Shown piece by piece: positions 54,510 to 63,287 of a stretch of 64,000 bases of DNA. The position numbers and the translations under genes were made by a program. Origin of the DNA: Virgibacillus_F necropolis_A (GTDB taxonomy: Bacteria > Bacillota > Bacilli > Bacillales > Amphibacillaceae). The stretch is from assembly GCF_044793635.1 (NCBI RefSeq), contig NZ_CP084992.1, positions 2,914,001 to 2,978,000 on the forward strand. The letters run 5' to 3'. The notes under the pieces were generated by a model that worked only from the letters and a program-made list of their open reading frames with translations, was not told where the DNA came from and made no database searches. Within the stretch, counting starts at the first letter, position 1. The number at the start of each line of letters is the position of its first letter.

Positions 54510-55679
54510 ACCAATCAAGCTGACTACAATGATAAGTAAACCACTACCTATCATTATTTTTTGAATTGAAATAGTAACTGCCAACAAACCAAATATGGCC
54601 AAAGATATAGTATTAGACAAATATAACAAAACAGCATTCGAACTGAACGCTCTACCCAGCTTATCCTCTGGAACGAGTGATTGAATAAGATATACTCGTA
54701 CTAGACTTGAAATTGGAAGGCCAATGCCGACTAACACAGCACCAATAAAAAAGTGCTTAATATCATAGAGAATCCCGTAATATAGTATGCCACTACCCCA
54801 AATTCCAGCGCCAACTAGATATATTTTTACATTCATTTTTTTAATAAAAAATGGAACACAAAGATTGGTCACAATTACGGTTACACCGAATGCGCCTTGC
54901 AGAATACTGTAGACTTCTTTGCTTTTGCTGGTCATATCGGTTAATGCTAGTAAGAGTCCCACTTCCCATACCCACGTGTTGAAAAATACAACCACGAACG
55001 TAAGCAGGAACAAATATTTTAGTGTTCCCTGCTCCTTTAACCATGCAAAGAATTCCGCTATAGCCAGAAAAACATGTTTAATAGACCTCTCGACTTGCTG
55101 CTTTTGCTCCGTAAAATGCACATTTGAAATACAAATTACACTTATTAAATAAGTTAATGCATCCAGTAAAAAGAAATAAATAACTCCATATGACAAAAGC
55201 CAAACAGATATAACAGGGCTAAGAACAGTCACGCCACGACTAACTGTATCATTTAAACTGTTTACAAGTGTTCTTTCCTCAAGTTTAGTTATCTGTGGCA
55301 AAACGGCTCGATGGGCTGGGTTGAAGAAACATCCAATACTTTGAATTAAAAAACTAACAACTAACAAATACATATAGCTCATCACATCAAAATGATAGAA
55401 AACTACTACTGAAAAAACTAGCGGAATGCGAAGACAATCAAGAACTATCAGTAACCTTTTTCTTGGGAGCCAATCAGCTATAACTCCCCCAACTAAACCA
55501 AAAAATAGGTAAGGCAAAGTCTCTGCAATAGCCATACCAGTTGTGTGCACAGCCGATCCTGTTAGATCATAGGCAAGAAATAAAAACGCCATTCCCGATA
55601 ACACATCACCCAAGCGTGAGATTCCCCCTCCAATTAAATAGAATCGTATATTTTTATTTCTACCTATTGATTTATACAT
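54444..55679 (-). CDS. MFS transporter (macrolide-efflux-like)
   Basis: Inner-membrane protein of 411 aa with about twelve helices. Opening MYKSIGRNKNIRFYLIGGG, then the A-motif-like GVIADWLPRKRLLIVLDCLR typical of the MefA/YfiS group (DHA3 family). The open frame extends 25 codons upstream, but the ATG at 55679 has AGAGGTGAAAATC before it and gives the family N-terminus. Substrate unknown; drug efflux is a guess from the family. Convergent overlap with the AraC gene. Confidence 0.88.
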   Translation of the reverse strand: MYKSIGRNKNIRFYLIGGGISRLGDVLSGMAFLFLAYDLTGSAVHTTGMAIAETLPYLFFGLVGGVIADWLPRKRLLIVLDCLRIPLVFSVVVFYHFDVMSYMYLLVVSFLIQSIGCFFNPAHRAVLPQITKLEERTLVNSLNDTVSRGVTVLSPVISVWLLSYGVIYFFLLDALTYLISVICISNVHFTEQKQQVERSIKHVFLAIAEFFAWLKEQGTLKYLFLLTFVVVFFNTWVWEVGLLLALTDMTSKSKEVYSILQGAFGVTVIVTNLCVPFFIKKMNVKIYLVGAGIWGSGILYYGILYDIKHFFIGAVLVGIGLPISSLVRVYLIQSLVPEDKLGRAFSSNAVLLYLSNTISLAIFGLLAVTISIQKIMIGSGLLIIVVSLIGLLIFLIKSSKSSRSFSVNPPK

Positions 55680-55756
55680 GATTTTCACCTCTGGAGTAAC
55701 TATATACCTGAATGAGAAGAGAGTCTCTATAAATATTGCTGAAAAATAGCGCAATA

Positions 55757-55768
55757 ATTGTATACAAT
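55757..55768. promoter_or_regulatory. 12-bp palindrome ATTGTATACAAT
   Basis: Perfect palindrome in the gap between the divergent MFS and lytS genes, about 30 bp upstream of a TATAAT at 55794-55799. The core TTGTATACAA is the known operator type of several GntR-family repressors (for example GntR of B. subtilis), so a GntR-like factor may act here. Confidence 0.4.
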
Positions 55769-55832
55769 GTTTTTCTAAAAAGAAGCTATCATCTATAATA
55801 GGTTAAGGATATATCTGGGGGTGAATGCTCAA

Positions 55833-57602
55833 GTGTGGGAATTACTATTGTTAATGCTCGAGAGAATTGGAATTATTGTTACAGTGGCTTTCCTGATGAC
55901 AAGGATGCGTTATTTCAGGTCCGTTATTCATCAGCAAGATGTAACAGATAAACAACGCCTCCCGGTTATGATTATGTTCGGTTTATTTGGCATTCTGGGT
56001 ACATATACAGGATTAGTAGTAAATACAGATTCATTGGGATTATCAAGTTGGGCGATGGATCTCGAGGAAGATGAAGCCATTGCTAATTCACGAGTAATTG
56101 GAATTGTAATAGCAGGTCTTATCGGCGGCTGGAAGATTGGATTAGGTGCGGGTGTAATTGCTGGCATACACCGTTTTTCACTGGGTGGATTTACTGCTGT
56201 TTCCTGTAGCATATCTGGAATAATTGCAGGAATATTGGCTGGTCTTATCCATAAACGTCTGCAAAGAAGTAGAAGGCATGTTCCACCATTAGTTGCATTA
56301 CTTGTTGGAGGTCTGGCAGAGACTCTTCAAATGGGTCTAATCTTACTTATTTCAAAGCCGTTTGATCAGGCGCTTCAACTAGTGGAAGAAATAGGATTAC
56401 CGATGATTGTGGCTAATGGAATAGGGACGGCTATATTCGTTTTAGTTATAAATAGTGTTTTTCAAGAAGAAGAAAAAATGGGCGCAACGCAGGCCCAGAA
56501 ATCTTTGCGCCTTGCTGAAATGACGATTGCACATTTACGTCAGGGCCTATCCACAAAAACAGCTGCAGCAACGTGTGAAATATTGTTAAAAGAGGTCGAA
56601 GCGTCAGCTGTTGCAATAACGGATCGGGAAGTTATTCTTGCGCATATTGGTGTTGCCTCAGATCACCATAGGTCAAATCAAGTAATCCAAACAGAAGGAA
56701 CGCAGCATGTTTTACATGAAGGAGAATTATTAATTGCTGATAAGGATGCTATTAACTGTCATAATCAAGGATGTCCTCTAGATAGAGCAGTTATTGCACC
56801 ATTGAAACGAAAAACGGAAACGGTTGGAACGTTAAAGTTTTATTTTGAAGATAAAAAAGACATTTCTTCCGTTACAATTGAGTTCATAAAAGGACTTTCT
56901 TCACTATTAAGCCAACAGTTAGAAATTGCAGATGCAGAGCGATATTATCAATTAATGAAGGAAGCAGAAATAAAAGCATTACAAGCCCAGGTCAGTCCCC
57001 ATTTTCTGTTCAATGCACTTAACACGATTGTTTCATTAGTTAGAATAGATCCGGATAAGGCTCGAAAGCTGTTAATTTCATTATCCCGTTACTTCAGAAA
57101 AAATTTAGAAAGCTCAACGAACCCAATGACGAAGCTTTCACGAGAGTTTGAACATGTAAATGCGTACTTATCCATTGAAAAGGAAAGATTTGTTGAAAAA
57201 CTACAAGTTTCATATGATGTTGAAGATGAACAGTTAATGGATTATAGGATTCCCACGATGACGTTGCAGCCACTGGTCGAAAATGCATTAAAGCATGGAA
57301 TGAAAGGGTCAACACGGAAGAACATTATTGTAATCTCCGTTCTACAAAAGGGAAAAGGCGTATTGGTAACCATAAAGGATAATGGGAAAGGTATTGGAAA
57401 TGAACGTTTAAGTGAACTACTTCATAAACCAGTATCATCTGAAACAGGTACAGGAATTGGCCTTTATAACGTGAATCGTCGTTTGGAAATGATGTTCGGA
57501 AAAGATTCCAAGCTGAACATTCAATCAAAGGAAGGAAAAGGAACTTCTGTTGAGTTCTACTTGCCTCAAGAAGTGAAAGGGGACAGAAACGATGCCCAAT
57601 AA
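55833..57602 (+). CDS. lytS: LytS-type sensor histidine kinase
   Basis: 589 aa. N-terminal 5TM-LYT sensing domain (about residues 5-210, with FGLFGILGTYTGLVVNT and GLIGGWKIGLGAGVIAGIHR), a GAF-like domain (about 225-355), the kinase box with H in QVSPHFLFNALNTIVSLVRI, and an HATPase domain ending NVNRRLEMMFG. The start is GTG at 55833, about 9 nt after GGGGGTG; a GTG 12 bp upstream overlaps the ribosome binding site. The response regulator gene overlaps by 11 bp. In B. subtilis and E. coli, kinases of this group (LytS, BtsS) control pyruvate uptake, which fits the CstA-like gene downstream. Confidence 0.93.
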   Translation: MWELLLLMLERIGIIVTVAFLMTRMRYFRSVIHQQDVTDKQRLPVMIMFGLFGILGTYTGLVVNTDSLGLSSWAMDLEEDEAIANSRVIGIVIAGLIGGWKIGLGAGVIAGIHRFSLGGFTAVSCSISGIIAGILAGLIHKRLQRSRRHVPPLVALLVGGLAETLQMGLILLISKPFDQALQLVEEIGLPMIVANGIGTAIFVLVINSVFQEEEKMGATQAQKSLRLAEMTIAHLRQGLSTKTAAATCEILLKEVEASAVAITDREVILAHIGVASDHHRSNQVIQTEGTQHVLHEGELLIADKDAINCHNQGCPLDRAVIAPLKRKTETVGTLKFYFEDKKDISSVTIEFIKGLSSLLSQQLEIADAERYYQLMKEAEIKALQAQVSPHFLFNALNTIVSLVRIDPDKARKLLISLSRYFRKNLESSTNPMTKLSREFEHVNAYLSIEKERFVEKLQVSYDVEDEQLMDYRIPTMTLQPLVENALKHGMKGSTRKNIIVISVLQKGKGVLVTIKDNGKGIGNERLSELLHKPVSSETGTGIGLYNVNRRLEMMFGKDSKLNIQSKEGKGTSVEFYLPQEVKGDRNDAQ

Positions 57603-58335
57603 AGAACTTAAGGCTATTATTGTCGATGATGAATTATACGCACGCGAGGAGTTGAAGCATTTATTATCAAGCCACCCTTCAATAAAGATTATTGCGGAAG
57701 CAGATTCTGGTGAAAAAGGGCTTGAGAAGGCAATGGTTCAAAAACCTGATATTTTATTTGTTGATATTGAGATGTCAGATATGTCGGGACTTGAAATGGT
57801 TGCAGCCCTTGAAAATATGAAGAATCCACCTAAAGTAGTTTTTGCAACTGCCTATTCTGACTACGCTGTTAAAGCTTTTCGGTACGGAGCTGTCGATTAT
57901 TTATTAAAGCCATTTTCTGAAGATGAAGTCGGGGAAACTGTTCACAGACTAGAGAAGTTATTAATTGGTGAGGCAGAACAGGTGCTAGAAAACAAAGAGA
58001 AGCCTATTGGAAAACTTGCTGTTGAAAAAGAAGGTAACATTGTATACCTATCACCTGATGAAATAGTTTATTGTACACACCATGATCGAGAAACAGTTAT
58101 TTATACAAAACAGCATACCTATCAATCCCGAATAACGTTAAAGGAATTAGAAATGAAGCTTAAAGATTATTCTTTTTATCGTACACACAAAAGCTTTCTT
58201 GTAAATTTAAAAGAAATCGAGCAATTGACCCCATGGTTTAATGGAGCTTTTGAAATAAAACTGAACAAGTTGGAAGAGAAAATTCCGGTTAGTCGAAATT
58301 ATGTAAAGCCGCTACGCGAACTGCTTGAGCTTTAA
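57592..58335 (+). CDS. lytT: LytT-type response regulator (LytTR DNA-binding domain)
   Basis: 247 aa. Receiver domain with acidic pair in IIVDDELYA, phosphoacceptor Asp in ILFVDIEMSDMSG near residue 60 and Lys in LLKPFSEDE. C-terminal LytTR beta-type DNA-binding domain (about 140-245) with GNIVYLSPDEIVYCTHHDRE and FYRTHKSFLVNLKEIEQL, then VPVSRNYVKPLRELL. The kinase gene overlaps its start. Target is probably the cstA-like gene 140 bp downstream, as with LytTR regulators of pyruvate/CstA-type transporters. Confidence 0.94.
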   Translation: MPNKELKAIIVDDELYAREELKHLLSSHPSIKIIAEADSGEKGLEKAMVQKPDILFVDIEMSDMSGLEMVAALENMKNPPKVVFATAYSDYAVKAFRYGAVDYLLKPFSEDEVGETVHRLEKLLIGEAEQVLENKEKPIGKLAVEKEGNIVYLSPDEIVYCTHHDRETVIYTKQHTYQSRITLKELEMKLKDYSFYRTHKSFLVNLKEIEQLTPWFNGAFEIKLNKLEEKIPVSRNYVKPLRELLEL

Positions 58336-58440
58336 GGTAACTTTCATGTACTATTTTTAACACGTTGGATACGAATTTCGACGTGTTATTCACTTTTTCA
58401 CAATTAATTCACAAATCCGTTTATAATTGTTCCTACAATA

Positions 58441-58454
58441 TGAAAGCGCATTCA
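58441..58454 (+). promoter_or_regulatory. cre site (CcpA operator) before cstA
   Basis: TGAAAGCGCATTCA matches the Bacillus cre consensus TGWAANCGNTNWCA at 13 of 14 positions. It lies 21 bp before the cstA start and behind a TATAAT (58422-58427), suited to block transcription when preferred sugars are present. Confidence 0.72.
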
Positions 58455-58474
58455 TAGAAAAGGGGGAATTATAA

Positions 58475-59914
58475 ATGGTAACTTTTTTAGTATCAATTGC
58501 ACTACTTGTTGTAGGGTATTTAACATATGGTAAATTTGTAGAAAAAGTGTTTGGAGCTAATACAAAACGAAAGACTCCTGCTTTTAGTATGGCGGATGAT
58601 GTCGATTATGTTCCGATGAACACTAAAAAAAATTCATTGATTCAATTATTGAACATTGCAGGAGTAGGTCCAATATTTGGTCCAATCTTGGGAGCCTTAT
58701 ATGGCCCGGTGGCGTTTTTATGGATTGTTCTAGGTGCGATTTTTGCTGGGGCGGTACATGATTATTTAACAGGTATGATTTCAATCAGAAACCGTGGGGC
58801 TCACTTACCTGAACTAGCAGGAAAGTTTCTTGGGAAAAGCATGAAGCACGTTGTAAATGCTTTTTCAGTTCTATTATTATTATTAGTTGGAACAGTTTTT
58901 GTTTCTGCTCCAGCAACGCTTCTTCATAACTTAACTTCAAATTGGTTAGGGTTAGGACTAATAGTAGCTGCGATTTTTGTTTATTACATTGTAGCAACGA
59001 TTTTACCTATTGATAAAATTATTGGTAAAGTTTATCCATTATTCGGCGCTTTATTATTACTTAGTGCTGCAGGTGTTGGGATTGGTCTGATTGTGACTGG
59101 CGCACCGATTCCTGAAATGAATTTTACGAACATGCATCCAGATAATCTTCCAATTTTCCCACTGTTATTTTTAACAATTTCATGTGGAGCTTTATCTGGA
59201 TTCCATGCAACACAATCACCAATCATTTCTCGTACGACAGAGAATGAAAGTCAAGGTCGCAAAATTTTCTACGGTATGATGATTGCTGAAGCTATTATTG
59301 CTATGATTTGGGCAGCGGCAGCAATGAGTTTATTCAGTGGTAATGAATTAAGTGAAACATTGGCAGCTGGCGGTCCAGCAGCAGTTGTAAGTGAAGTATC
59401 TATTAGCATGCTTGGTGCAATAGGTGGAACACTAGCTATTCTAGGTGTTATCGTTTTACCGATTACGTCTGGTGATACATCTTTCCGAGGCTTACGAATG
59501 ATTGTTGCGGATTATTTTAAAATTGGTCAAAAGAAAGTATTAAATCGCATTTGGGTAATCGTTCCATTTTTTGTTTTATCATTTGCTTTAACAAAAATCG
59601 ATTTCACCCTTTTGTGGCGTTACTTTTCATGGGCAAATCAATCTACGGCAATGATTGCACTTTGGGTAGGAGCAATGTATTTAATCCTAGCTAAGAGAAA
59701 TTATTGGATTGCATTCATCCCAGCTGTATTTATTACGATGGCATCTGTGACTTATATTTTATATGCAGAAATTGGTTTTGGATTACCAATTAATGTTGCC
59801 TATGTAGTTGCTGCAGTCATAACAGCTATCATTATCGGATTGTTTTACCGTTCAGCAAACAAACAAAAGCAAAAATCAATCGATCTAGATGATGGATTGG
59901 ATAAAGTAGCATAA
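58475..59914 (+). CDS. cstA: CstA-family carbon-starvation/peptide-pyruvate transporter
   Basis: Inner-membrane protein of 479 aa, about 13-14 helices, the shorter CstA form (E. coli CstA is about 700). Motifs: KNSLIQLLNIAGVGPIFGPI, LGAIFAGAVHDYLTGMIS near residues 88-105, SGFHATQSPIISRT and LPITSGDTSFRGLRMI (the DTxxR motif). Relatives import pyruvate or peptides under starvation. Located after lytST and with a cre site, so probably induced by the LytST signal and repressed by good carbon sources. AAAGGGGG precedes ATG. Confidence 0.93.
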   Translation: MVTFLVSIALLVVGYLTYGKFVEKVFGANTKRKTPAFSMADDVDYVPMNTKKNSLIQLLNIAGVGPIFGPILGALYGPVAFLWIVLGAIFAGAVHDYLTGMISIRNRGAHLPELAGKFLGKSMKHVVNAFSVLLLLLVGTVFVSAPATLLHNLTSNWLGLGLIVAAIFVYYIVATILPIDKIIGKVYPLFGALLLLSAAGVGIGLIVTGAPIPEMNFTNMHPDNLPIFPLLFLTISCGALSGFHATQSPIISRTTENESQGRKIFYGMMIAEAIIAMIWAAAAMSLFSGNELSETLAAGGPAAVVSEVSISMLGAIGGTLAILGVIVLPITSGDTSFRGLRMIVADYFKIGQKKVLNRIWVIVPFFVLSFALTKIDFTLLWRYFSWANQSTAMIALWVGAMYLILAKRNYWIAFIPAVFITMASVTYILYAEIGFGLPINVAYVVAAVITAIIIGLFYRSANKQKQKSIDLDDGLDKVA

Positions 59915-59930
59915 ATTTTAAAATGAATTG

Positions 59931-59967
59931 AGTTTATCTCCTTAGGGGGATAAGCTCTTTTTTTTCC
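59931..59967 (+). terminator. terminator of cstA
   Basis: GAGTTTATCTCC / GGGGATAAGCTC stem with a run of T behind it. Confidence 0.88.
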
Positions 59968-60082
59968 TTTAACAATGCCCTTATCCGTTTAAAGTATATA
60001 AAAAGATCGTATTTTGCAGGAATTTGTTGCGTAACAGTCGAAATTGTAAATGTAAAGCAACGTAATAAATTTTAATACGTAA

Positions 60083-60253
60083 AAGGGCTTCAAATGTATA
60101 ACCTCAAGACTATCTCGAATAGATGAGGGTGAAGGCATGTCTGGCGTAGGAATTAAACCGGATGTTTATGTGCCGTGGACGCCGGAACATATTGTTGAAG
60201 ATGTAGATTTAAAAGAGGCAATGAAACTATTAGGAACCAAGCTGGGAAGGTGA
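60083..60253 (+). pseudogene. possible S41-peptidase C-terminal remnant
   Basis: A short frame read from 60083, with an ATG at 60137, gives GVGIKPDVYVPWTPEHIVED and DLKEAMKLLGTKLGR, which looks like the C-terminal end of S41-type peptidases. There is a G-rich stretch before the ATG but no other domain. May instead be a small gene of 38 codons. Low certainty. Confidence 0.35.
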
Positions 60254-60257
60254 TTTT

Positions 60258-60393
60258 TTGCAAACAACAAATGAGTTAATAAATGAATGTGAACAATTTA
60301 CTGTTTGGGTTGAAAAGCTGGGAACATATCAAAGCGACCAATTTTTTATGGTCTGTTGCGGAAATCCTGTCTTATATTAAAGTTCACTATTGA
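60258..60393 (+). pseudogene. DinB-like N-terminal remnant with frameshift
   Basis: From TTG 60258 the frame reads MQTTNELINECEQFTVWVEK, then slips near 60346; the next frame reads WSVAEILSYIKVHY, the conserved start of DinB/YfiT-type proteins, and stops at 60391. No C-terminal half. Along with the fragment just before, it marks a decayed stretch in this 507-bp gap. Confidence 0.5.
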
Positions 60394-60421
60394 TTAATAA
60401 AACACGCTAGGAGGAAACATA

Positions 60422-60904
60422 ATGACAGTTACACTAATTCCCATGACACAGGATGACTTTGCCCATTATACATCTAAAAGTATTCAGGGTTATGCGGAAG
60501 AAAAAGTAGAAGCGGGAACATGGACAAAAGAGGAAGCACCTGAAAATTCAGAGAAAGAATTCGAAAAGTTATTACCAGAAGGTTTGGAAAGCGAACACCA
60601 AAATTTATATGCAATCACAAAAATTGAAAGTGAAGAAAAGGTAGGTTGGCTATGGTATCACTATAATCCAGAAAATCTACAAAAGGAAGCGTTTATCTAT
60701 GATTTTTTAATTTTTGACGACTTACAAGGACAGGGTTACGGTAAAGCAGCCTTGAAAGCGTTGGACGACCATGCACTGGCAAATGGAATTGAAAAGATAT
60801 CATTGCATGTGTTTGCACATAATAAACGAGCAATTAGTTTATACGAAAAATTAGATTATGAAGCGAAGGATTTGATTATGTCCAAGTGGTTGAATAAAGG
60901 TTAG
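60422..60904 (+). CDS. GNAT-family N-acetyltransferase
   Basis: 160 aa: motif A IYDFLIFDDLQGQGYGKAAL with the QGQGYG loop, motif B NKRAISLYEKLDYEAKDL. N-terminal MTVTLIPMTQDDFAHYTSKS and a WLWYHYNPE beta strand in the middle are typical of the subgroup. Acceptor unknown. GGAGGAA lies before the ATG; the Nudix gene begins 11 bp after its stop, so these two and DUF1697 form a transcript. Confidence 0.9.
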   Translation: MTVTLIPMTQDDFAHYTSKSIQGYAEEKVEAGTWTKEEAPENSEKEFEKLLPEGLESEHQNLYAITKIESEEKVGWLWYHYNPENLQKEAFIYDFLIFDDLQGQGYGKAALKALDDHALANGIEKISLHVFAHNKRAISLYEKLDYEAKDLIMSKWLNKG

Positions 60905-60915
60905 GGTGTGTAGGT

Positions 60916-61350
60916 ATGGAGCCAATTAAAAAAGCTTATGGATATGTAACGAGAATGATAGATGAAAAACCTCAGGTGTTAGTATTTAAGCACTCAGTAA
61001 AAGAAGCTGGGATTCAAATACCTAAAGGGACAGTCGAAATAGGAGAATCCCCTTATGATGCCGTTATTCGGGAAATGAAGGAAGAAACAGGGTTAGTTGA
61101 TCTTCATGTTGATGGGTTAATAGAACGTGATCGTTGGGAAAATAAAGGAAAAATATATGAACGGTATTTTTATAAAATAATTGTAGACGAAATTCGCGAG
61201 GAATGGGATCATAAACCAACTGGTGGGGGAAGTGAAAATGGATTAACTTTCTCCTTCTTTTGGGTTTCTTATCAAGAGCAAGTTAAGTTAGCCCCCGGAC
61301 ATGGTGATTATTTGTATCGGATTTTTTCTAATGAAGGGGTGAAGAAATGA
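60916..61350 (+). CDS. Nudix hydrolase
   Basis: 144 aa. The Nudix box is complete: G(x5)E(x7)REMKEETGL, starting at GTVEIGE and continuing SPYDAVI. The rest (VLVFKHSVKEAGIQIPKG, HGDYLYRIFSNE) fits small house-cleaning Nudix proteins that hydrolyse nucleoside diphosphate derivatives; exact substrate unknown. Stop overlaps the next start by 4 bp. Confidence 0.93.
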   Translation: MEPIKKAYGYVTRMIDEKPQVLVFKHSVKEAGIQIPKGTVEIGESPYDAVIREMKEETGLVDLHVDGLIERDRWENKGKIYERYFYKIIVDEIREEWDHKPTGGGSENGLTFSFFWVSYQEQVKLAPGHGDYLYRIFSNEGVKK

Positions 61351-61886
61351 CCACTTATATCGCTTTATTGCGCGCTATAAATTTAGGTAAGCGCAACAAA
61401 ATTAAGATGGCGGAATTGAGAGAATTACTTGTATCAATGGATTTAAAGAATGTCCAAACTTATATTCAAAGTGGTAATGTCATTTTTGATTCTGAAGTTA
61501 ATGCAGAACATTTAACACAACAACTTGAACAAGAAATCCAATCAACATTTGGATTTCCTGTCCCTGTAATCTTAAGAACAGCAACTGAACTGGAACAGAT
61601 TATCAGGAGTTGTCCTTATTCATTTGAAAATTTAACAGAAGGTGAAAGTATTCATGTATCCTTTTTAGCTGAATTACCTTCACAGGAAAAAATTGATCAA
61701 TTAACCGATTTCAATAATGAAATAGATGAGTATCAAATAAATGCTAAAGAAGTGTACATGTATTTCGGTCAGAATTTACATAAATCCAAGCTGCCGAATC
61801 ATCTTAAAAAGTTGGATGTGCCCGCAACTTTGCGCAATTGGAAGACTGTCATGAAGTTATCGGAAATGGTAGGGGCAAGAGAGTAG
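61347..61886 (+). CDS. DUF1697 family protein
   Basis: 179 aa: starts MTTYIALLRAINLGKRNKIK with the family motif ALLRAINLGKRNKIKM, then VQTYIQSGNVIFDSE. Two ferredoxin-like halves. Function unknown; widespread in Bacilli. It overlaps the Nudix gene by 4 bp and ends directly before a lipoprotein gene. Confidence 0.92.
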   Translation: MTTYIALLRAINLGKRNKIKMAELRELLVSMDLKNVQTYIQSGNVIFDSEVNAEHLTQQLEQEIQSTFGFPVPVILRTATELEQIIRSCPYSFENLTEGESIHVSFLAELPSQEKIDQLTDFNNEIDEYQINAKEVYMYFGQNLHKSKLPNHLKKLDVPATLRNWKTVMKLSEMVGARE

Positions 61887-62351
61887 GTGTTGTCTATCCA
61901 AAAGTTGTTAGGTGCCACTTTAATTCTACTAATGCTGTGTGCATGTTCAAATGAGGAGAAGCCTTTAGAAATCAAGGATAAAAGTTTTGCAGAAACGCTT
62001 TTGATAAATAAAGTAGAAAACAATGTTTCAGGAGTGTCTGGAGATCCTATCGTTATAAAAGATAACAAGAAAATTATCAAGCTATTAACAATGGTTGAAG
62101 GCATGAAGGTTAAAAAAGGAGATTCTGATAAGTTCTTTGAAGAATTGAAGACACATGATTCCTACTCATTTTCCATTTCTGATAAAAAAAAGCTGAAAAC
62201 CGGCACACATGTAGCCTATTCATTTTATGTTTTAGAAGATGGTACTTTCTTTTTCATGGAAAACGCTGGTTCAAGAAAATTTTATATAACAACTAAAACA
62301 TATCCAGACGTTATCAATAAAATTAAGGAATTACTAGATATAAATTATTGA
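61887..62351 (+). CDS. hypothetical lipoprotein (154 aa)
   Basis: Signal MLSIQKLLGATLILLMLCAC with lipobox LCAC (Cys at 20), then a soluble domain (FAETLLINKVENNVSGVSGD, KIKELLDINY). No family recognised; the layout resembles small lipoproteins of Bacilli with a single alpha-beta domain. Start is GTG (61887) next to the stop of DUF1697, or the TTG next to it; ribosome binding site AAGAGAG lies within the previous gene. Confidence 0.75.
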   Translation: MLSIQKLLGATLILLMLCACSNEEKPLEIKDKSFAETLLINKVENNVSGVSGDPIVIKDNKKIIKLLTMVEGMKVKKGDSDKFFEELKTHDSYSFSISDKKKLKTGTHVAYSFYVLEDGTFFFMENAGSRKFYITTKTYPDVINKIKELLDINY

Positions 62352-62379
62352 TACAATGCAAAGTTAGGAGACAATACAA

Positions 62380-62889
62380 ATGGAATTTAAAGTAAAAGAG
62401 TTAGAAGATTATTCACCGCAAATGGGACATCTAGTATCCATGATGAATTACGCTAGACTCACAACATTACAGGCGGTGCAAGGGTTAACCACCGAACAAT
62501 TAGATTACTTACATAGTGAAAATAGTAATTCTATCGGCGCGCTTTTATTCCACATTGCTGCTGTAGAGTTTGGTTTTCAACTTGAAATATTTGATAAGAG
62601 AGAACCAAATGAACAGGAAACACTTGAATGGGGAGCGGGATATGACCTTGGGGATAAAGGGAGAAGCGAGATTAAAGGTAATTCATTAGAGTTTTATGTT
62701 GATAAATTAAAGACAGTTCGGGAAAGAACGTTAAAAGAGTTTCAGAAACGAGATGATAATTGGTTGTATTCTGATCGATTGTGGGGAGATAACCAATCGA
62801 ATAACTATTTCATTTGGTTCCATTCGTTTGAAGATGAAATTAATCATCGGGGTCAGATTAGGATTCAAAGAAAAATGCTGCCCAGATAA
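62380..62889 (+). CDS. DinB-family protein (DUF664 type)
   Basis: 169-aa four-helix-bundle protein. Helices at MMNYARLTTLQAVQGLTTEQ, LLFHIAAVEFGFQLEIFD and HSFEDEINHRGQIRIQRKML. Metal-ligand histidines: the one in LLFHIA and the pair separated by helix in EINHRG. DinB proteins are thiol- or metal-dependent transferases with unknown substrates; bacillithiol-transferases (BstA) are members. Ribosome binding site TTAGGAGACAA. Confidence 0.88.
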   Translation: MEFKVKELEDYSPQMGHLVSMMNYARLTTLQAVQGLTTEQLDYLHSENSNSIGALLFHIAAVEFGFQLEIFDKREPNEQETLEWGAGYDLGDKGRSEIKGNSLEFYVDKLKTVRERTLKEFQKRDDNWLYSDRLWGDNQSNNYFIWFHSFEDEINHRGQIRIQRKMLPR

Positions 62890-63012
62890 TTTGTGAGAAA
62901 TGAACTTAAAGGAATGATTAGCTTATCCACGAATAAAATGTAACGTATCATCATAAAACTTGCTTGGTTTTTAGCGATGATAGTAGAAATTTTATTCAGG
63001 GGGTGGGTAGGT

Positions 63013-63159
63013 GTGAAATTTGAAAGGGGAGGCATAGCATTTGTGGGCTGTATGTCCCTTGGGATAGGACTTGGCTTGTTATTTGGTAATGCAGCAGTAG
63101 GTACGTTAATTGGGATGGGGGCTGGCCTATTAATAATGGTTTTTAGTAAAAGAACCTGA
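63013..63159 (+). CDS. small membrane protein (48 aa)
   Basis: From GTG 63013: a basic start (KFERGG) then two glycine-rich hydrophobic helices, IAFVGCMSLGIGLGLLFGNA and AVGTLIGMGAGLLIMVF. Ribosome binding site GGGGTGGG. An ATG 36 bp upstream in frame has none. GxxxG-like spacing suggests helix packing; function unknown. Confidence 0.6.
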   Translation: MKFERGGIAFVGCMSLGIGLGLLFGNAAVGTLIGMGAGLLIMVFSKRT

Positions 63160-63217
63160 TATATCCTAAAGGCAGGGAACTATCCTTTAAATGAAATTAT
63201 TTTGTAGAATGTTTAAA

Positions 63218-63287
63218 GGTTGGACGATGCCGTTTGATAAACTGAACTATTATAGTAAATTCTTTGCTAGTACGGGTTCGTCCAACC
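63218..63287. repeat. 10-bp inverted repeat
   Basis: GGTTGGACGA (63218-63227) and its exact inverse TCGTCCAACC (63278-63287) with a 50-nt AT-rich spacer, in the gap before the DUF4064-type gene. It may be a structured leader or operator pair. Confidence 0.4.
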
